A stretch of DNA of 64,000 nt. Origin: Acetobacter vaccinii. Its GTDB lineage: Bacteria; Pseudomonadota; Alphaproteobacteria; Acetobacterales; Acetobacteraceae. The translations under genes and the position numbers were made by a program. Positions within the stretch are counted from its first letter, which is position 1; each line of letters starts with the position of its first letter. The stretch is taken from positions 1-64,000 of the forward strand of contig NZ_CP043508.1 in the NCBI RefSeq assembly GCF_008365315.1. Reading direction: 5' to 3'. Shown in pieces: positions 17,412-26,319 of this stretch. The notes under the pieces are model-generated. The model had not been told where the DNA came from and made no database searches. It saw only the letters and a list, made by a program, of their open reading frames with translations.

Positions 17412-19211
17412 ATGTATCTAACTAGACTTAAGCTCAATAATACTGGTCCTATCGACCACGCAGATATTGTTTTGAAATTCAATAGTGATGGTTCTCCTAA
17501 GCCCATTATTTTTGTCGGACAAAATGGCGCAGGAAAGAGTGTAGCTACAGCATATATAGTAAACGCTTTGATTGCAGCACATGGAACTATTTTCGAAGAT
17601 TCTGATGTTGAAAAAGGGAAAGTCTATAAATTAAGAAGTCCAACTTACATTCGGAATGGAGCGACATATTCGACCGCAGAACTGGATTTTTCGAATGGGT
17701 TTCGTGTTTGCGAAGGTCAGTTTTTAAAACAAAAAAATCAATATGAAGCACCATTCCCTAATTATTCGAAATGGAATGAAGTTCCAGAAGATGAGACTTC
17801 ACACTATTCGACAAATTTCCATGAACGAATAAATGAACTCAGAAAAGAGCTAAATAATAATACTCATATTTTCTTTCCGCCGAATAGATTTGAGGAACCT
17901 GCCTGGCTAAATGAGTTGAACCTTCGCAACAAGGCAAACTATGCTTCGTTAAAGAATTATAAAAACTACTCAAATCGTCCAGTTATTATCTATGCACCAA
18001 TGCGGGATCTACAAAATTGGCTTCTTGATTTAATATATGACAGCAACGCGCTTGAAACAAAGACAGTTATCGTTCCTGCAAATCAGATAATAGGAAAGCA
18101 GGGGGTGCCCTTGAAGGAATTAACGATTCAAAATGGCCCGGCAACGTCAATTTTAACATCGATTTCTGTATTTTTAAAAAAATTATTCGAAAAGGATGGA
18201 AATTTACAGTGGAGTGTTGGTAGGAGGAATATAAGAAACGTTGGAATATTTATTGATAATGAAAGTATCACGCAAAACTTATTCCAGCTTTCAACTGGAC
18301 AGGCAATACTTCTCGATCTTTTCCTTTCTATAGTTAGAGATTTTGATTTAGGTCATTCGAATATTAATGAGCTAAGCGATATTTCCGGTATAGTTGTTGT
18401 CGATGAGATTGACCTTCATTTGCATACTGATTTCCAGCATGATCTTTTGCCAAATCTAATTCGCCTATTCCCTAAAATTCAGTTTATTCTAACTACTCAT
18501 TCGCCTCTGTTTTTAATTGGTATGGAAAAGACGTTTACATCAGAAGGTTTCCAACTCGTTGAACTTCCTTATGGTAAAGAGATTGAGGTTGAGCGCTTCT
18601 CCGAATTCGAAGCAGCATATAGACATATGTGCGATAGTGCACGTTTCCAAGCCGATGTTCAGGCTAGAATAGAAGATAGTAAGAAACCTGTTATTTATCT
18701 AGAAGGCACAACAGATATAGATTATATAAAAAAAGCAGCAAATATTTTAGGTAAAGAATATATTATTGATCAATTTGACTTAGTAGACGCTGTGGGCTGC
18801 TCTCACCTAAACAAAATTTGGGATACTTACAAAACACATTTAGGCGAAACTATAAAGCAAAAATGGATATTATTATATGATTGTGATGTGAACAAGACTT
18901 CTAGCCAGTCTGGAAATTTGTTCCGCAGAACAATTCCGCAGCAAGAGCATAAAATTTCATCTGGTATAGAAAATTTATTCACGGATAATACAATTCAAAG
19001 AGCAATAGAATATAAATCTGCTTTTGTAGATATAAGCGGTGAACATACAATTACAGACAGAGGCGTTAAAAAAATAGTTCCTGAAGAGTGGAAAATTAAT
19101 AAAGATGAAAAAAGAAACTTATGTGACTGGATATGTGAAAATTCAGAAAAAAATGACTTTAATAAATTTTTGATTGTATTTGATATATTGGAAAATATTC
19201 TATCACTTTGA
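17412..19211 (+). CDS. OLD-like AAA ATPase with TOPRIM domain
   Basis: A 599-residue protein starting MYLTRLKLNNTGPI; this ATG is preferred over one 34 codons upstream because TGGAAGG lies about 8 nt before it. Walker A is GQNGAGKS (residues 36-43), Walker B is GIVVVDEIDLHLH and the switch TTHSPLFL follows. After the ATPase comes a TOPRIM-type region: VIYLEGTTDIDYI (Glu) and ILLYDCDVNK (Asp-x-Asp). This AAA-TOPRIM order is that of OLD-family nucleases, several of which are anti-phage proteins. The gene is strongly AT-rich, stands alone after an IS5 element, and has no obvious partner such as Gabija GajB. The substrate is unknown. Confidence 0.8.
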   Translation: MYLTRLKLNNTGPIDHADIVLKFNSDGSPKPIIFVGQNGAGKSVATAYIVNALIAAHGTIFEDSDVEKGKVYKLRSPTYIRNGATYSTAELDFSNGFRVCEGQFLKQKNQYEAPFPNYSKWNEVPEDETSHYSTNFHERINELRKELNNNTHIFFPPNRFEEPAWLNELNLRNKANYASLKNYKNYSNRPVIIYAPMRDLQNWLLDLIYDSNALETKTVIVPANQIIGKQGVPLKELTIQNGPATSILTSISVFLKKLFEKDGNLQWSVGRRNIRNVGIFIDNESITQNLFQLSTGQAILLDLFLSIVRDFDLGHSNINELSDISGIVVVDEIDLHLHTDFQHDLLPNLIRLFPKIQFILTTHSPLFLIGMEKTFTSEGFQLVELPYGKEIEVERFSEFEAAYRHMCDSARFQADVQARIEDSKKPVIYLEGTTDIDYIKKAANILGKEYIIDQFDLVDAVGCSHLNKIWDTYKTHLGETIKQKWILLYDCDVNKTSSQSGNLFRRTIPQQEHKISSGIENLFTDNTIQRAIEYKSAFVDISGEHTITDRGVKKIVPEEWKINKDEKRNLCDWICENSEKNDFNKFLIVFDILENILSL

Positions 19212-19552
19212 GGGATCGAAGAACCGCTGATTGATGCGCTTGGCACGTGATTTAGAGCCTGAATCAGAAAGCTCTCCGAAAGGGCGGGGGCCTTCTCGGT
19301 AACCGTATCAACGTAGGCACTGTTAATGTCTGTTTTCGGTCATCCCTTCCCGAACACAGACATTCTCCTACCCCCCTCTGATCTGCGTGTCTGCTCCTGC
19401 ATCACTGAGTAGACAGGCAGCAGTCGCCCTCATGTCGGTCATATAATTTGGATGTTTCAATAATCATTAGCGGACATCTGATTTGATGAATAAATTTTTT
19501 GAGTATAGGTTGATTTATAATTTAATGTGCAGGCAAAATTTGGAGGAAAATT
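19212..19552. other. Intergenic region with repeat P3
   Basis: About 340 nt between the OLD-like gene and the RelA/SpoT-domain gene. Besides repeat P3 no coding frame is evident. The last 70 nt are AT-rich and probably hold the promoter of the downstream gene. Confidence 0.45.
19358..19447. repeat. Palindromic intergenic repeat, copy P3
   Basis: The head AGACATTCTCCTACCCCCC is followed by a stem GCGTGTCTGCTC / GAGTAGACAGGC and the tail CAGTCGCCCTCATGTCGGTC. The 10-nt loop CTGCATCACT is the reverse complement, with one mismatch, of the P2 loop AGTGATACAG. Confidence 0.65.
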
Positions 19553-20821
19553 ATGACGATCTCGAAAAGTCGAATAGATAAAGCAGGTCGAAATCTGGCA
19601 TATCCGGCAGAGTTAACTATCGAATCGATGGCGCTTGAAGAAGATTTCGATGATTACCGAATTTCTCACCTTGAACCTCTTTCAAGTATTACATTAGAGA
19701 TCCAAGGTTGGCTTCATGACTACGGAGGAGGCTATTACATAGCTCAAAGGGTTAAGCGTAAGCCACAGATCATACGAAAATTGCGTAGACTAAGTGTTCG
19801 CCTCACACAGCTTCAGGATATTGGAGGCTGTCGCATAATCGTTGAGAAAAATGAGAGTGTAGACCGCCTGATCGACTTCATCAAAAAGAATGTAAAGAAC
19901 AATGCGTCATTCGAATTGAAGCGTGTAACAGATTACCGAGTGCAAGGCCGCGATCTAACAGGCTATCGCTCTGCGCACCTTCTTTTGCAGCGTGATGGTC
20001 GTTCTATTGAACTTCAGATTCGGAGTCGGATACAGCATTACTGGTCTGAATCAATAGAAAGAACATCAGTAATTTACGGAAAACACTTAAAGGAGCAAGA
20101 AGGCAACCCTGTAGTTATTAACTACTTCAAGCATCTTTCTGATATTTTCTATGAAATCGAAAGTGGGCGTGACCCAAGCGTTCAAGATAAAGTTAAACTG
20201 GATCAAATGCGCGAGCAGGCACAGACCATTATCTATGATGCTGATCGCAACCGTATATTCGACAGTAATATCAATGAAGATATAGTGCGGACTCTTGCAG
20301 CTACGCAGGGGTACGAAGGCAATCTAACGAACTGGATTATGGTATTTAACTGGAACTCTGGTGAATTTGTAACCTGGGATGTTGTTGGTCGAAACGCTGA
20401 AAGTGCTAAAGAAAAATACACTCATTATGAAAATCAGTTTAGTTCCGATTTGGGGTTTGAGGTCGTTATGATTGGAGCCTCCGATATTGCTACAATTCGA
20501 CAGACTCACAGCCATTATTTCGGAATAGAAAAATTTGATGATATTCTTGAAAATCTTGATCAATCTATAATTGGATTTAAGACAAGGATGGATATTGACG
20601 TGGGTGCACGGAAAATACTGGAACTTTTAGTAAGAAAGAAGTATTGGGGTCGAAAAAGTATCTCCGAAGGAACTTTGAAAAATCATTTTACAAGAAGTGT
20701 AAATACATTTGATACATCAATAAATACGCTGCGCGACTTAGGTCTTCTTACAGTTGGTGAGCAATATGCAACTATATCGCTCAATTTGAAAAAAAAATCT
20801 GAGATCGAACGCTATCTTTAA
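19553..20821 (+). CDS. RelA/SpoT-domain protein with C-terminal extension
   Basis: A 422-residue protein with a ribosome site (GGAGGA) 6 nt before its ATG. Residues about 60-170 form a RelA/SpoT nucleotidyltransferase domain: KRKPQIIRKLRRL, LQDIGGCRIIV, and GYRSAHLLLQRDGRSIELQI followed by RSRIQHYWSE. No HD hydrolase domain is present. The C-terminal 200 residues hold an alpha/beta segment (NWIMVFNWNSGEFVTWDVVG) and a helix-rich end (TLKNHFTRSVNTFDTSINTL, then LGLLTVGEQY) that looks like a winged helix. Small alarmone synthetase toxins (toxSAS, CapRel) share this kind of domain and can pyrophosphorylate tRNA or make (p)ppApp. Toxin or defence function is inferred from context; there is no separate antitoxin gene. 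Confidence 0.75.
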   Translation: MTISKSRIDKAGRNLAYPAELTIESMALEEDFDDYRISHLEPLSSITLEIQGWLHDYGGGYYIAQRVKRKPQIIRKLRRLSVRLTQLQDIGGCRIIVEKNESVDRLIDFIKKNVKNNASFELKRVTDYRVQGRDLTGYRSAHLLLQRDGRSIELQIRSRIQHYWSESIERTSVIYGKHLKEQEGNPVVINYFKHLSDIFYEIESGRDPSVQDKVKLDQMREQAQTIIYDADRNRIFDSNINEDIVRTLAATQGYEGNLTNWIMVFNWNSGEFVTWDVVGRNAESAKEKYTHYENQFSSDLGFEVVMIGASDIATIRQTHSHYFGIEKFDDILENLDQSIIGFKTRMDIDVGARKILELLVRKKYWGRKSISEGTLKNHFTRSVNTFDTSINTLRDLGLLTVGEQYATISLNLKKKSEIERYL

Positions 20822-20884
20822 AGATTTGAATCTACAGTAAGCAGGCGTCGTGATAATTATGAAAAAGTCCGGTTCCATAGAATT

Positions 20885-20916
20885 TCAGCCTAACTGCGGA
20901 CTTTCCGCTGCCCCCC
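20885..20916. repeat. Palindromic repeat P4, left part (split by IS1182 copy 2)
   Basis: GCGGACTTTCCGCTGCCCCC is the head of the repeat family; the rest continues at 22441 on the other side of IS1182 copy 2. Confidence 0.6.
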
Positions 20917-22440
20917 GATAGTGTTGAAAAACTCATGGTGAAGAGTGAAAGTGTTGCCAAGCCACTTCGACATAAGTGCAGCTTTCTTGCCTCAGGTGGA
21001 TAAGGCAGGCGCTCCGGGAGGTATCAGTTTCGCCATTTTGCGGAGATTTTGAGCAGCTGCGGCGAGATGGAACTCATCACGGGCACCGTTTGGTCCTCTG
21101 AGCCTCAACCGATCGATCTTCAAAATGCGCTTGAGGTGAGCAAACAGCATTTCAACCTTCTTTCGTTCTCGTCTGGAGATAATATAGGCGTCGGTTAAAG
21201 CAATGTCGCGGGCCATATCACGAGCGCCTTCATGAATAGAGCGCAGAACCTTACGATTGGGCTGATTGGGGCAGCATTTTGGTTTGAGAGTGCATACGTC
21301 GCACGCCAGTTTCGACGAACGGTATCGAAGTAGGTTGTCGGGAGGGGCATTTGGTTGATCCGAGTTGATCTTGCGCCACTGCTGCTTCAGTTGCTGTCCT
21401 CCAGGACAGATGTAAAGATCGTGCACGTGGTCATATGTGAAATCTCGACGTTCGAAAGTCCCGTCCTGCCGGGCAGATTTGTCGAAGACCGGAATGTGAG
21501 GTTCGATGCCACGCTCATGAACCAGCCACGCAAGATTTTCAGCGGATCCATAAGCTGTATCCGCCGCAAGCCTTTCGGGCCATATTCCAAATGTTTCCTG
21601 CGTACGCTCTATCATTCGGCGTTGCGCCGTAACCTCGGCCTGCCGGATGGCTGTCGTGGTTTCTACATCCATGATGACAGCCGATTTAAGGTCGATGAGG
21701 TAATTTGTGCAGTAGGCATAATAAGCAAGGCCACCGCTTGCAGCGTTCCAACGTGCCGCAGGATCGACCGGAGAGATATATTTTGGTTGCACGGGCGTAG
21801 CAGACCCAAATGCAGCATCGTCCAGCACCGAGAAATACTCCCGCACAGCACGTTGGGCTGCCTCGATCGGCAGTTTATCTGGGCCCGGAACACTACGCTG
21901 CCGATTAGCGTCAGCCTTGATCGTGCTGGCATCGACCGCAAAGCCTTCACCGCCCACCAGTCCCTTGGCGATACACTGCCGGACGGTCATTTCGAACATT
22001 TGGCGAAGCAGATCACTCTCCCGGAAGCGTCCGTGCCGGTTTTTCGAGAATGTCGAATGATCAGGCACAGGGCCGTTGAGACCAAGGCCACAGAACCACC
22101 GGTAGGCCAGGTTAAGATGGACTTCTTCACATAGCCGTCGCTCGGATCGAATACCCATCACGTAGCCAACGATTAACATCCTGATGATCAGCTCGGGATC
22201 GATTGAAGGCCGTCCCGTGCCGCTGTAAAATGGACGAAGATGCTCACGCAGGCCGTCCAGATCGACAAAGCGATCAATTGAACGCAAAAGATGGCCAGCT
22301 GGCACATGGTCTTCAAGACGGAACTCGTAGAACAGTGCCTCCTGTATTTTCGTTCGATCACCCATCATTTGCAGGTTCCTCCTGCGAAGAGTGAATCAGT
22401 GCTTCACTCTCAAAGCAAGCGCGACTTTTTCAACACTATC
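20917..22440 (-). mobile_element. IS1182-family insertion sequence, copy 2
   Basis: The same 1,524-bp element as copy 1, with GATAGTGTTGAAAAA ends. It sits inside a run of C, with at least a CCCC duplication on both sides (20913-20916 and 22441-22444). It splits palindromic repeat P4. Confidence 0.95.
20992..22368 (-). CDS. IS1182-family transposase, copy 2
   Basis: 458 residues, the same protein as copy 1, with intact DDE motifs (see the entry at 6571-7947). Confidence 0.93.
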   Translation of the reverse strand: MMGDRTKIQEALFYEFRLEDHVPAGHLLRSIDRFVDLDGLREHLRPFYSGTGRPSIDPELIIRMLIVGYVMGIRSERRLCEEVHLNLAYRWFCGLGLNGPVPDHSTFSKNRHGRFRESDLLRQMFEMTVRQCIAKGLVGGEGFAVDASTIKADANRQRSVPGPDKLPIEAAQRAVREYFSVLDDAAFGSATPVQPKYISPVDPAARWNAASGGLAYYAYCTNYLIDLKSAVIMDVETTTAIRQAEVTAQRRMIERTQETFGIWPERLAADTAYGSAENLAWLVHERGIEPHIPVFDKSARQDGTFERRDFTYDHVHDLYICPGGQQLKQQWRKINSDQPNAPPDNLLRYRSSKLACDVCTLKPKCCPNQPNRKVLRSIHEGARDMARDIALTDAYIISRRERKKVEMLFAHLKRILKIDRLRLRGPNGARDEFHLAAAAQNLRKMAKLIPPGAPALST

Positions 22441-22520
22441 CCCCCTAAACAGCCTGTCGGCTCAGCAGAAACAGAGCAAACAGGCAGCAATCGCCTTTGT
22501 AGCGGACATAAGGTATTTTG
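22441..22520. repeat. Palindromic repeat P4, right part
   Basis: The stem GCCTGT-cg-GCTC (22452-22463) / GAGC-aa-ACAGGC (22474-22485) encloses a 10-nt loop AGCAGAAACA, followed by the tail CAGCAATCGCC and a GCGGACATA motif. The stem has two mismatches compared with P2. Confidence 0.6.
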
Positions 22521-22641
22521 AGTAGCGTTCCTAGAGCAGGCATAATCAATCCATCTGGAAATGGACGATCCGGGTTGATATAAGCCTATATAAATCATAG
22601 TTATACAGCCCTCTCTTGTGAGGAGACTGTGTAAGCAATAA

Positions 22642-22688
22642 TTCCGGCACGGTACAACCCGGCACGCTTCATGATTGCAATGCCGGAA
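22642..22688. terminator. Inverted repeat downstream of GTPase operon
   Basis: TTCCGGCA (22642-22649) and TGCCGGAA (22681-22688) could form a stem 24 nt beyond the stop of the minus-strand GTPase gene. The 31-nt loop is long and no T-run follows, so intrinsic termination is only possible. Confidence 0.35.
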
Positions 22689-22711
22689 CTTTGCGGGCCT
22701 TCAAAACTTGG

Positions 22712-24355
22712 TCAGTAATTATACTGTTCAAGCGTCTGTTTGGCGGTCAAGAAGAGCGTGCGGTCCTCCCTGAGCGCGGTATTCTCTTGACTAATTTCCT
22801 TCAGACGGACACGGACATTAGTCTCGAGCACTTCAAATGCCTGCTGGGCCTGCTGGGAAATCCATAGCATGGCATCCTGCCTGTATTTTGAGAGGAAATC
22901 GTCTGCGGCATCGGCTATGGCACGCGCTTGGCGCTCTGCCTCCCGACGCGCTTTCAGTTCATTATGAATGGCCATCCCAAAACCGATAACGGTAGAAATT
23001 ACCGTCAATGCCGGTCCAAGGAATTTGCCATATTTGGCTGCGACGGCGCCAAGCCTGACCGCGCCCTTCATATGATAAAGGGGCTTGAGAACCGACCCGA
23101 CACTGGTTTTTGACACGTCCTTGCCAAACATGAGAACAGATTTCAAAAGAGTTGTCGACTGCTCGGCAGGAAGTGCCGATAACCCTGAGCTAAGGTTTTG
23201 GCCGAGTTCAGCGAAATGCTTTCCAAACACACTGCTTTTCTGCTCATCTCCTGTTTCAAGGTTGATGTTGGTTTGGGAAATTTTCGACTTGATGAGTTCG
23301 GCCAGTTTTTCGACGTCAGCGTCAAGGCCACGGTATTCTTCCGCGATTTGTGCCTCCATATGAGACCACAAATCCTGTTCCATGCCATCCGCGATTTCCG
23401 TCAGGTCGCTTTCCGGCACGTTTGGGTCACCTATCTTATTGCGGCAGTAGGCCAAAACTCTGGGGCGGGAGGAGCCAATAATGGTGTCGAGACGTGCTCG
23501 CGCCTTCACAAGCACTCTTTCCCTGCTTTTGCGAACTGTCCGGTCAAGCTCATCGACACAACGGCTCTCATCATTCCCCGCTCTTTCCTCCAAAACCGCA
23601 GAGGCCTTATCGACCAGGTCAAGAACGTCTCTTGCAGCGGAGCGGCAGACAACCGAATAATCACAGTCCTCAAGGAACTGAAAGAGCTTGCGCTCCAACT
23701 CATCAAGACCACTATTTCTGACTAGGGCCGATTTGTTTTCCATTCGCCCCTTCAGAGCAGAACGTGCATTTACAACGCAGAGATCGACCTGATCGAGAAT
23801 ATTTTTTATGCCTGCCGTCCCAGCGGAATTTTGGAGATGGGCCCGCGCGCTATCAATGACGACCACATACTCCTCGCCGTCACGCTCGAGGGACATCTTG
23901 TCGTTAATGACGAGCAGAAGACGGCGGCCGCGACGCAGTATGTCGATGAGAGCATTCCATGTTTCCCCCTCTGCCGCGACACCACCGGCAGCAACGATAA
24001 AAAGGATGACATCGCTCCTGTTGAGGGAGCTTTCGGTAACTGCCTCATGCTCGATAGGGGCATCAATGCCGGGCGTATCGAGCAACGTATATCCTCGCCA
24101 GTCATACCCTTTAATCTCGGCCGTCTCCGGCCTGTCGGCCATGGCGGCCTGCTCCGAACCAAGCAGCGCGTTGAGCAATGTGCTCTTGCCCGCGTTATAG
24201 ACGCCATAGACCATGATACGCGGTCGATCCGTCTCAGCCCGGGCTCGCAGGGCAGATGCCATTTCAGCACTCGCATTTTGGCCAAGCCAGCGGTCTATGA
24301 CCGGAGACACCGTGTTGAATGTCTCGTTAATGGGTGCGAAATCAGGCAGCAACAT
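22712..24355 (-). CDS. Dynamin-like GTPase, second gene of pair
   Basis: A 547-residue GTPase: G1 is GVYNAGKST (residues 51-59), G3 is LLDTPGID (Asp93), and LLLVINDKMS (N151-D152-K153) stands at the G4 position. The rest is helical, with a small hydrophobic segment (LGPALTVISTVIGFGMAIH) near residue 450 that may be a membrane paddle. It overlaps the upstream GTPase gene by 14 nt, so the pair is one operon. Paired dynamin-like GTPases resemble the LeoA/LeoBC (Eleos) defence genes and bacterial dynamin pairs. The link to defence is inference from architecture and island context. Confidence 0.8.
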   Translation of the reverse strand: MLLPDFAPINETFNTVSPVIDRWLGQNASAEMASALRARAETDRPRIMVYGVYNAGKSTLLNALLGSEQAAMADRPETAEIKGYDWRGYTLLDTPGIDAPIEHEAVTESSLNRSDVILFIVAAGGVAAEGETWNALIDILRRGRRLLLVINDKMSLERDGEEYVVVIDSARAHLQNSAGTAGIKNILDQVDLCVVNARSALKGRMENKSALVRNSGLDELERKLFQFLEDCDYSVVCRSAARDVLDLVDKASAVLEERAGNDESRCVDELDRTVRKSRERVLVKARARLDTIIGSSRPRVLAYCRNKIGDPNVPESDLTEIADGMEQDLWSHMEAQIAEEYRGLDADVEKLAELIKSKISQTNINLETGDEQKSSVFGKHFAELGQNLSSGLSALPAEQSTTLLKSVLMFGKDVSKTSVGSVLKPLYHMKGAVRLGAVAAKYGKFLGPALTVISTVIGFGMAIHNELKARREAERQARAIADAADDFLSKYRQDAMLWISQQAQQAFEVLETNVRVRLKEISQENTALREDRTLFLTAKQTLEQYNY

Positions 24356-26219
24356 GGTTTAATTCCTCTTCTAGGTTCTCAATTATTGTGTTGAATGCCT
24401 TCTTGTATTTTTCTGTCACGACACAAAGCTCATTAACGCACTGAATAGTATTCGGTGAAACCCAGTCGTTTACCCACTTTTCGATTGGTCCAGACACTTC
24501 TGTCATCCAGACCTCGAACAGTCTGTTCGCATTAGCGGCAACAACGGCACGGTTATCTCCTATCAGGACTTTCGTTTCGCTCTCGCCATCAAACAGACTT
24601 CCCCCAATAGCACCGACGAAAGAGCCAACCGCGCCGCCTATCATCGCCCCGATGGGCCCTCCCATCAAACCGATAGCGCCTCCAATTGCCGTTCCTGCAG
24701 TCGAACCTACGCCTTTTCCCATAGAACTTTCACGCATAGTCGTAGAATAGATATTCTCGTATTCAGGAATACTCTTCATACTTGAGCACATAAATTTTGT
24801 CTTAATTGGGTCTGTAAGGCCAAATTTATTTGCCACAATTGTCCAGAAAAAGTTCGTAGAAGATGTTCTGTGTTTTTTTAATATAGCATGAAAGGCTTCG
24901 TTTTTTTTCTCTGCAGCCATTTCTTGAGTGCTAGCGCAAATTGCATCCGTTTTCATCGAAGCTATTTCGTGAGCAGCATTCCGGCAGTATTCCCCCAATT
25001 TCTTTTTGAATGACACGATATCTTTCGAGAAGGCCTCGTTCACTGCATCAATTTTGACAAAGGTTGCCATCATCTCTTTCATGCAGTCTCTAATATCACG
25101 CAGCGATGTCACCATGCGTGCGCACTCACCTTGGGCCTCCAATATCTGACCCATGGTTGTGAAGAAGTTTTGCATGCCACTCTGGTACCATAACGTCTCC
25201 GGAGAGCCTTTTCTTTCACACGCAAACCGTGCAGAAACAGACACTACCGAGAATTCATAGAGACCAACCTCTTGGGGTTCGAAACCACTTTCGATGAAAG
25301 CACGCAGACCCTCACACTGTTCCTGCCTCACAGAATCAGATTTCATAGTCAGGGTACGGATGATATTCCCATCAGCGTCTTCATCTTCGTCCATCGTATC
25401 AGAGGCTGTTATAACCAATAAAAGTGGCTTGCCACTGCGTAGGAATGACAAAATTTTGGTCCTGTCGGACTCACGTTGGGGGCTGCTGGAATTCAGCGTA
25501 TAAATGATGAGATCGGAAGCATCGACATACTGATAGGCTAAATCCCCATTGGAAGCGTTCACGGAATCAACACCTGGTGTATCTACCCAAGTGAAACCCG
25601 GAAGGCTGAAGCCCTGAATGGAAGATGTGGTCTCGGCAATGCCGATACCAAATGCCCTTTGTCTCGCCATGATTTCAGGGGACATCTTTTCATTCAGGCC
25701 GCTGCTTGTCTCGTAAAAGAAGGTTGGCTGCGGCGAAACGCTTTTGATGGCGTGGGCGTCCGGTGAGATGGCCTCATAGGCGACAAAGTTTCCTAGGGAT
25801 GACTTGCCAGCCTTGACCTTACCAAAGACGCAAGCCATGCGGCCTTGTCCATATTTCAACGAGAAGTGGTTTCGGCGTTGATATTCCTCAATTTTACTGA
25901 CTATATTTTTATGATAGGAAGTAATAGCTGAAACCCATGTTTTACGTTCATTGTATAGGGCGGGTAGGCCCATCTCTTCCAGACCATCGTCACTGTCTAA
26001 TTTCGCCTTTCGGGCCGCGACAACAGATCGGACCTGATTTTCCATTGTATGAGTTGCCTGGTCGATGTGTCCAAAAACCTCGTCCAAGTCTTTCTTCATC
26101 TGGTAAAGCGCGTGTTCTGCTCTAGCAATGTTTTTATTGCGACTCTCGCTCTCCAATGCTGAAACAAAGTTCAGAAAATCATTACGGCTTTTAAATTTTT
26201 GGCAACTAAGAGGAATCAT
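24342..26219 (-). CDS. Dynamin-like GTPase, first gene of pair
   Basis: A 625-residue GTPase. An N-terminal helical region of about 125 residues, partly coiled coil, precedes G1 FGKVKAGKSS (residues 132-141) and G3 WVDTPGVDS (Asp213). A G4-like LLLVITASDTMD follows. Near residues 505-550 there is a Gly-rich hydrophobic stretch (GTAIGGAIGLMGGPIGAMIG and onward), a glycine-zipper type that can insert in or deform membranes. The downstream GTPase overlaps it by 14 nt. It lies beside the mobilisation backbone and starts at an AT-rich spacer. Membrane remodelling on phage attack is the likely role by analogy with Eleos; untested here. Confidence 0.8.
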   Translation of the reverse strand: MIPLSCQKFKSRNDFLNFVSALESESRNKNIARAEHALYQMKKDLDEVFGHIDQATHTMENQVRSVVAARKAKLDSDDGLEEMGLPALYNERKTWVSAITSYHKNIVSKIEEYQRRNHFSLKYGQGRMACVFGKVKAGKSSLGNFVAYEAISPDAHAIKSVSPQPTFFYETSSGLNEKMSPEIMARQRAFGIGIAETTSSIQGFSLPGFTWVDTPGVDSVNASNGDLAYQYVDASDLIIYTLNSSSPQRESDRTKILSFLRSGKPLLLVITASDTMDEDEDADGNIIRTLTMKSDSVRQEQCEGLRAFIESGFEPQEVGLYEFSVVSVSARFACERKGSPETLWYQSGMQNFFTTMGQILEAQGECARMVTSLRDIRDCMKEMMATFVKIDAVNEAFSKDIVSFKKKLGEYCRNAAHEIASMKTDAICASTQEMAAEKKNEAFHAILKKHRTSSTNFFWTIVANKFGLTDPIKTKFMCSSMKSIPEYENIYSTTMRESSMGKGVGSTAGTAIGGAIGLMGGPIGAMIGGAVGSFVGAIGGSLFDGESETKVLIGDNRAVVAANANRLFEVWMTEVSGPIEKWVNDWVSPNTIQCVNELCVVTEKYKKAFNTIIENLEEELNHVAA

Positions 26220-26319
26220 TATTCTATATCATTAATAAATTTAAAATGAATATTATGATATATTATATTACTTTTTTATGCAAGGGCTTACAATTGAATC
26301 CCAATTCGCCCCCACGCCC
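26220..26319. promoter_or_regulatory. AT-rich promoter region of GTPase operon
   Basis: About 100 nt, extremely AT-rich from 26221 to 26280, lie just upstream of the minus-strand GTPase operon and downstream of the truncated umuC. It is the only space for a promoter of the pair. The composition changes sharply at about 26290, marking the junction of island and backbone. Confidence 0.45.

Noticed and set aside
19553..20821. Housekeeping (p)ppGpp synthetase
   Set aside because: The gene is AT-rich, lacks the HD, TGS and ACT domains of Rel/SpoT and has an unrelated C-terminus.
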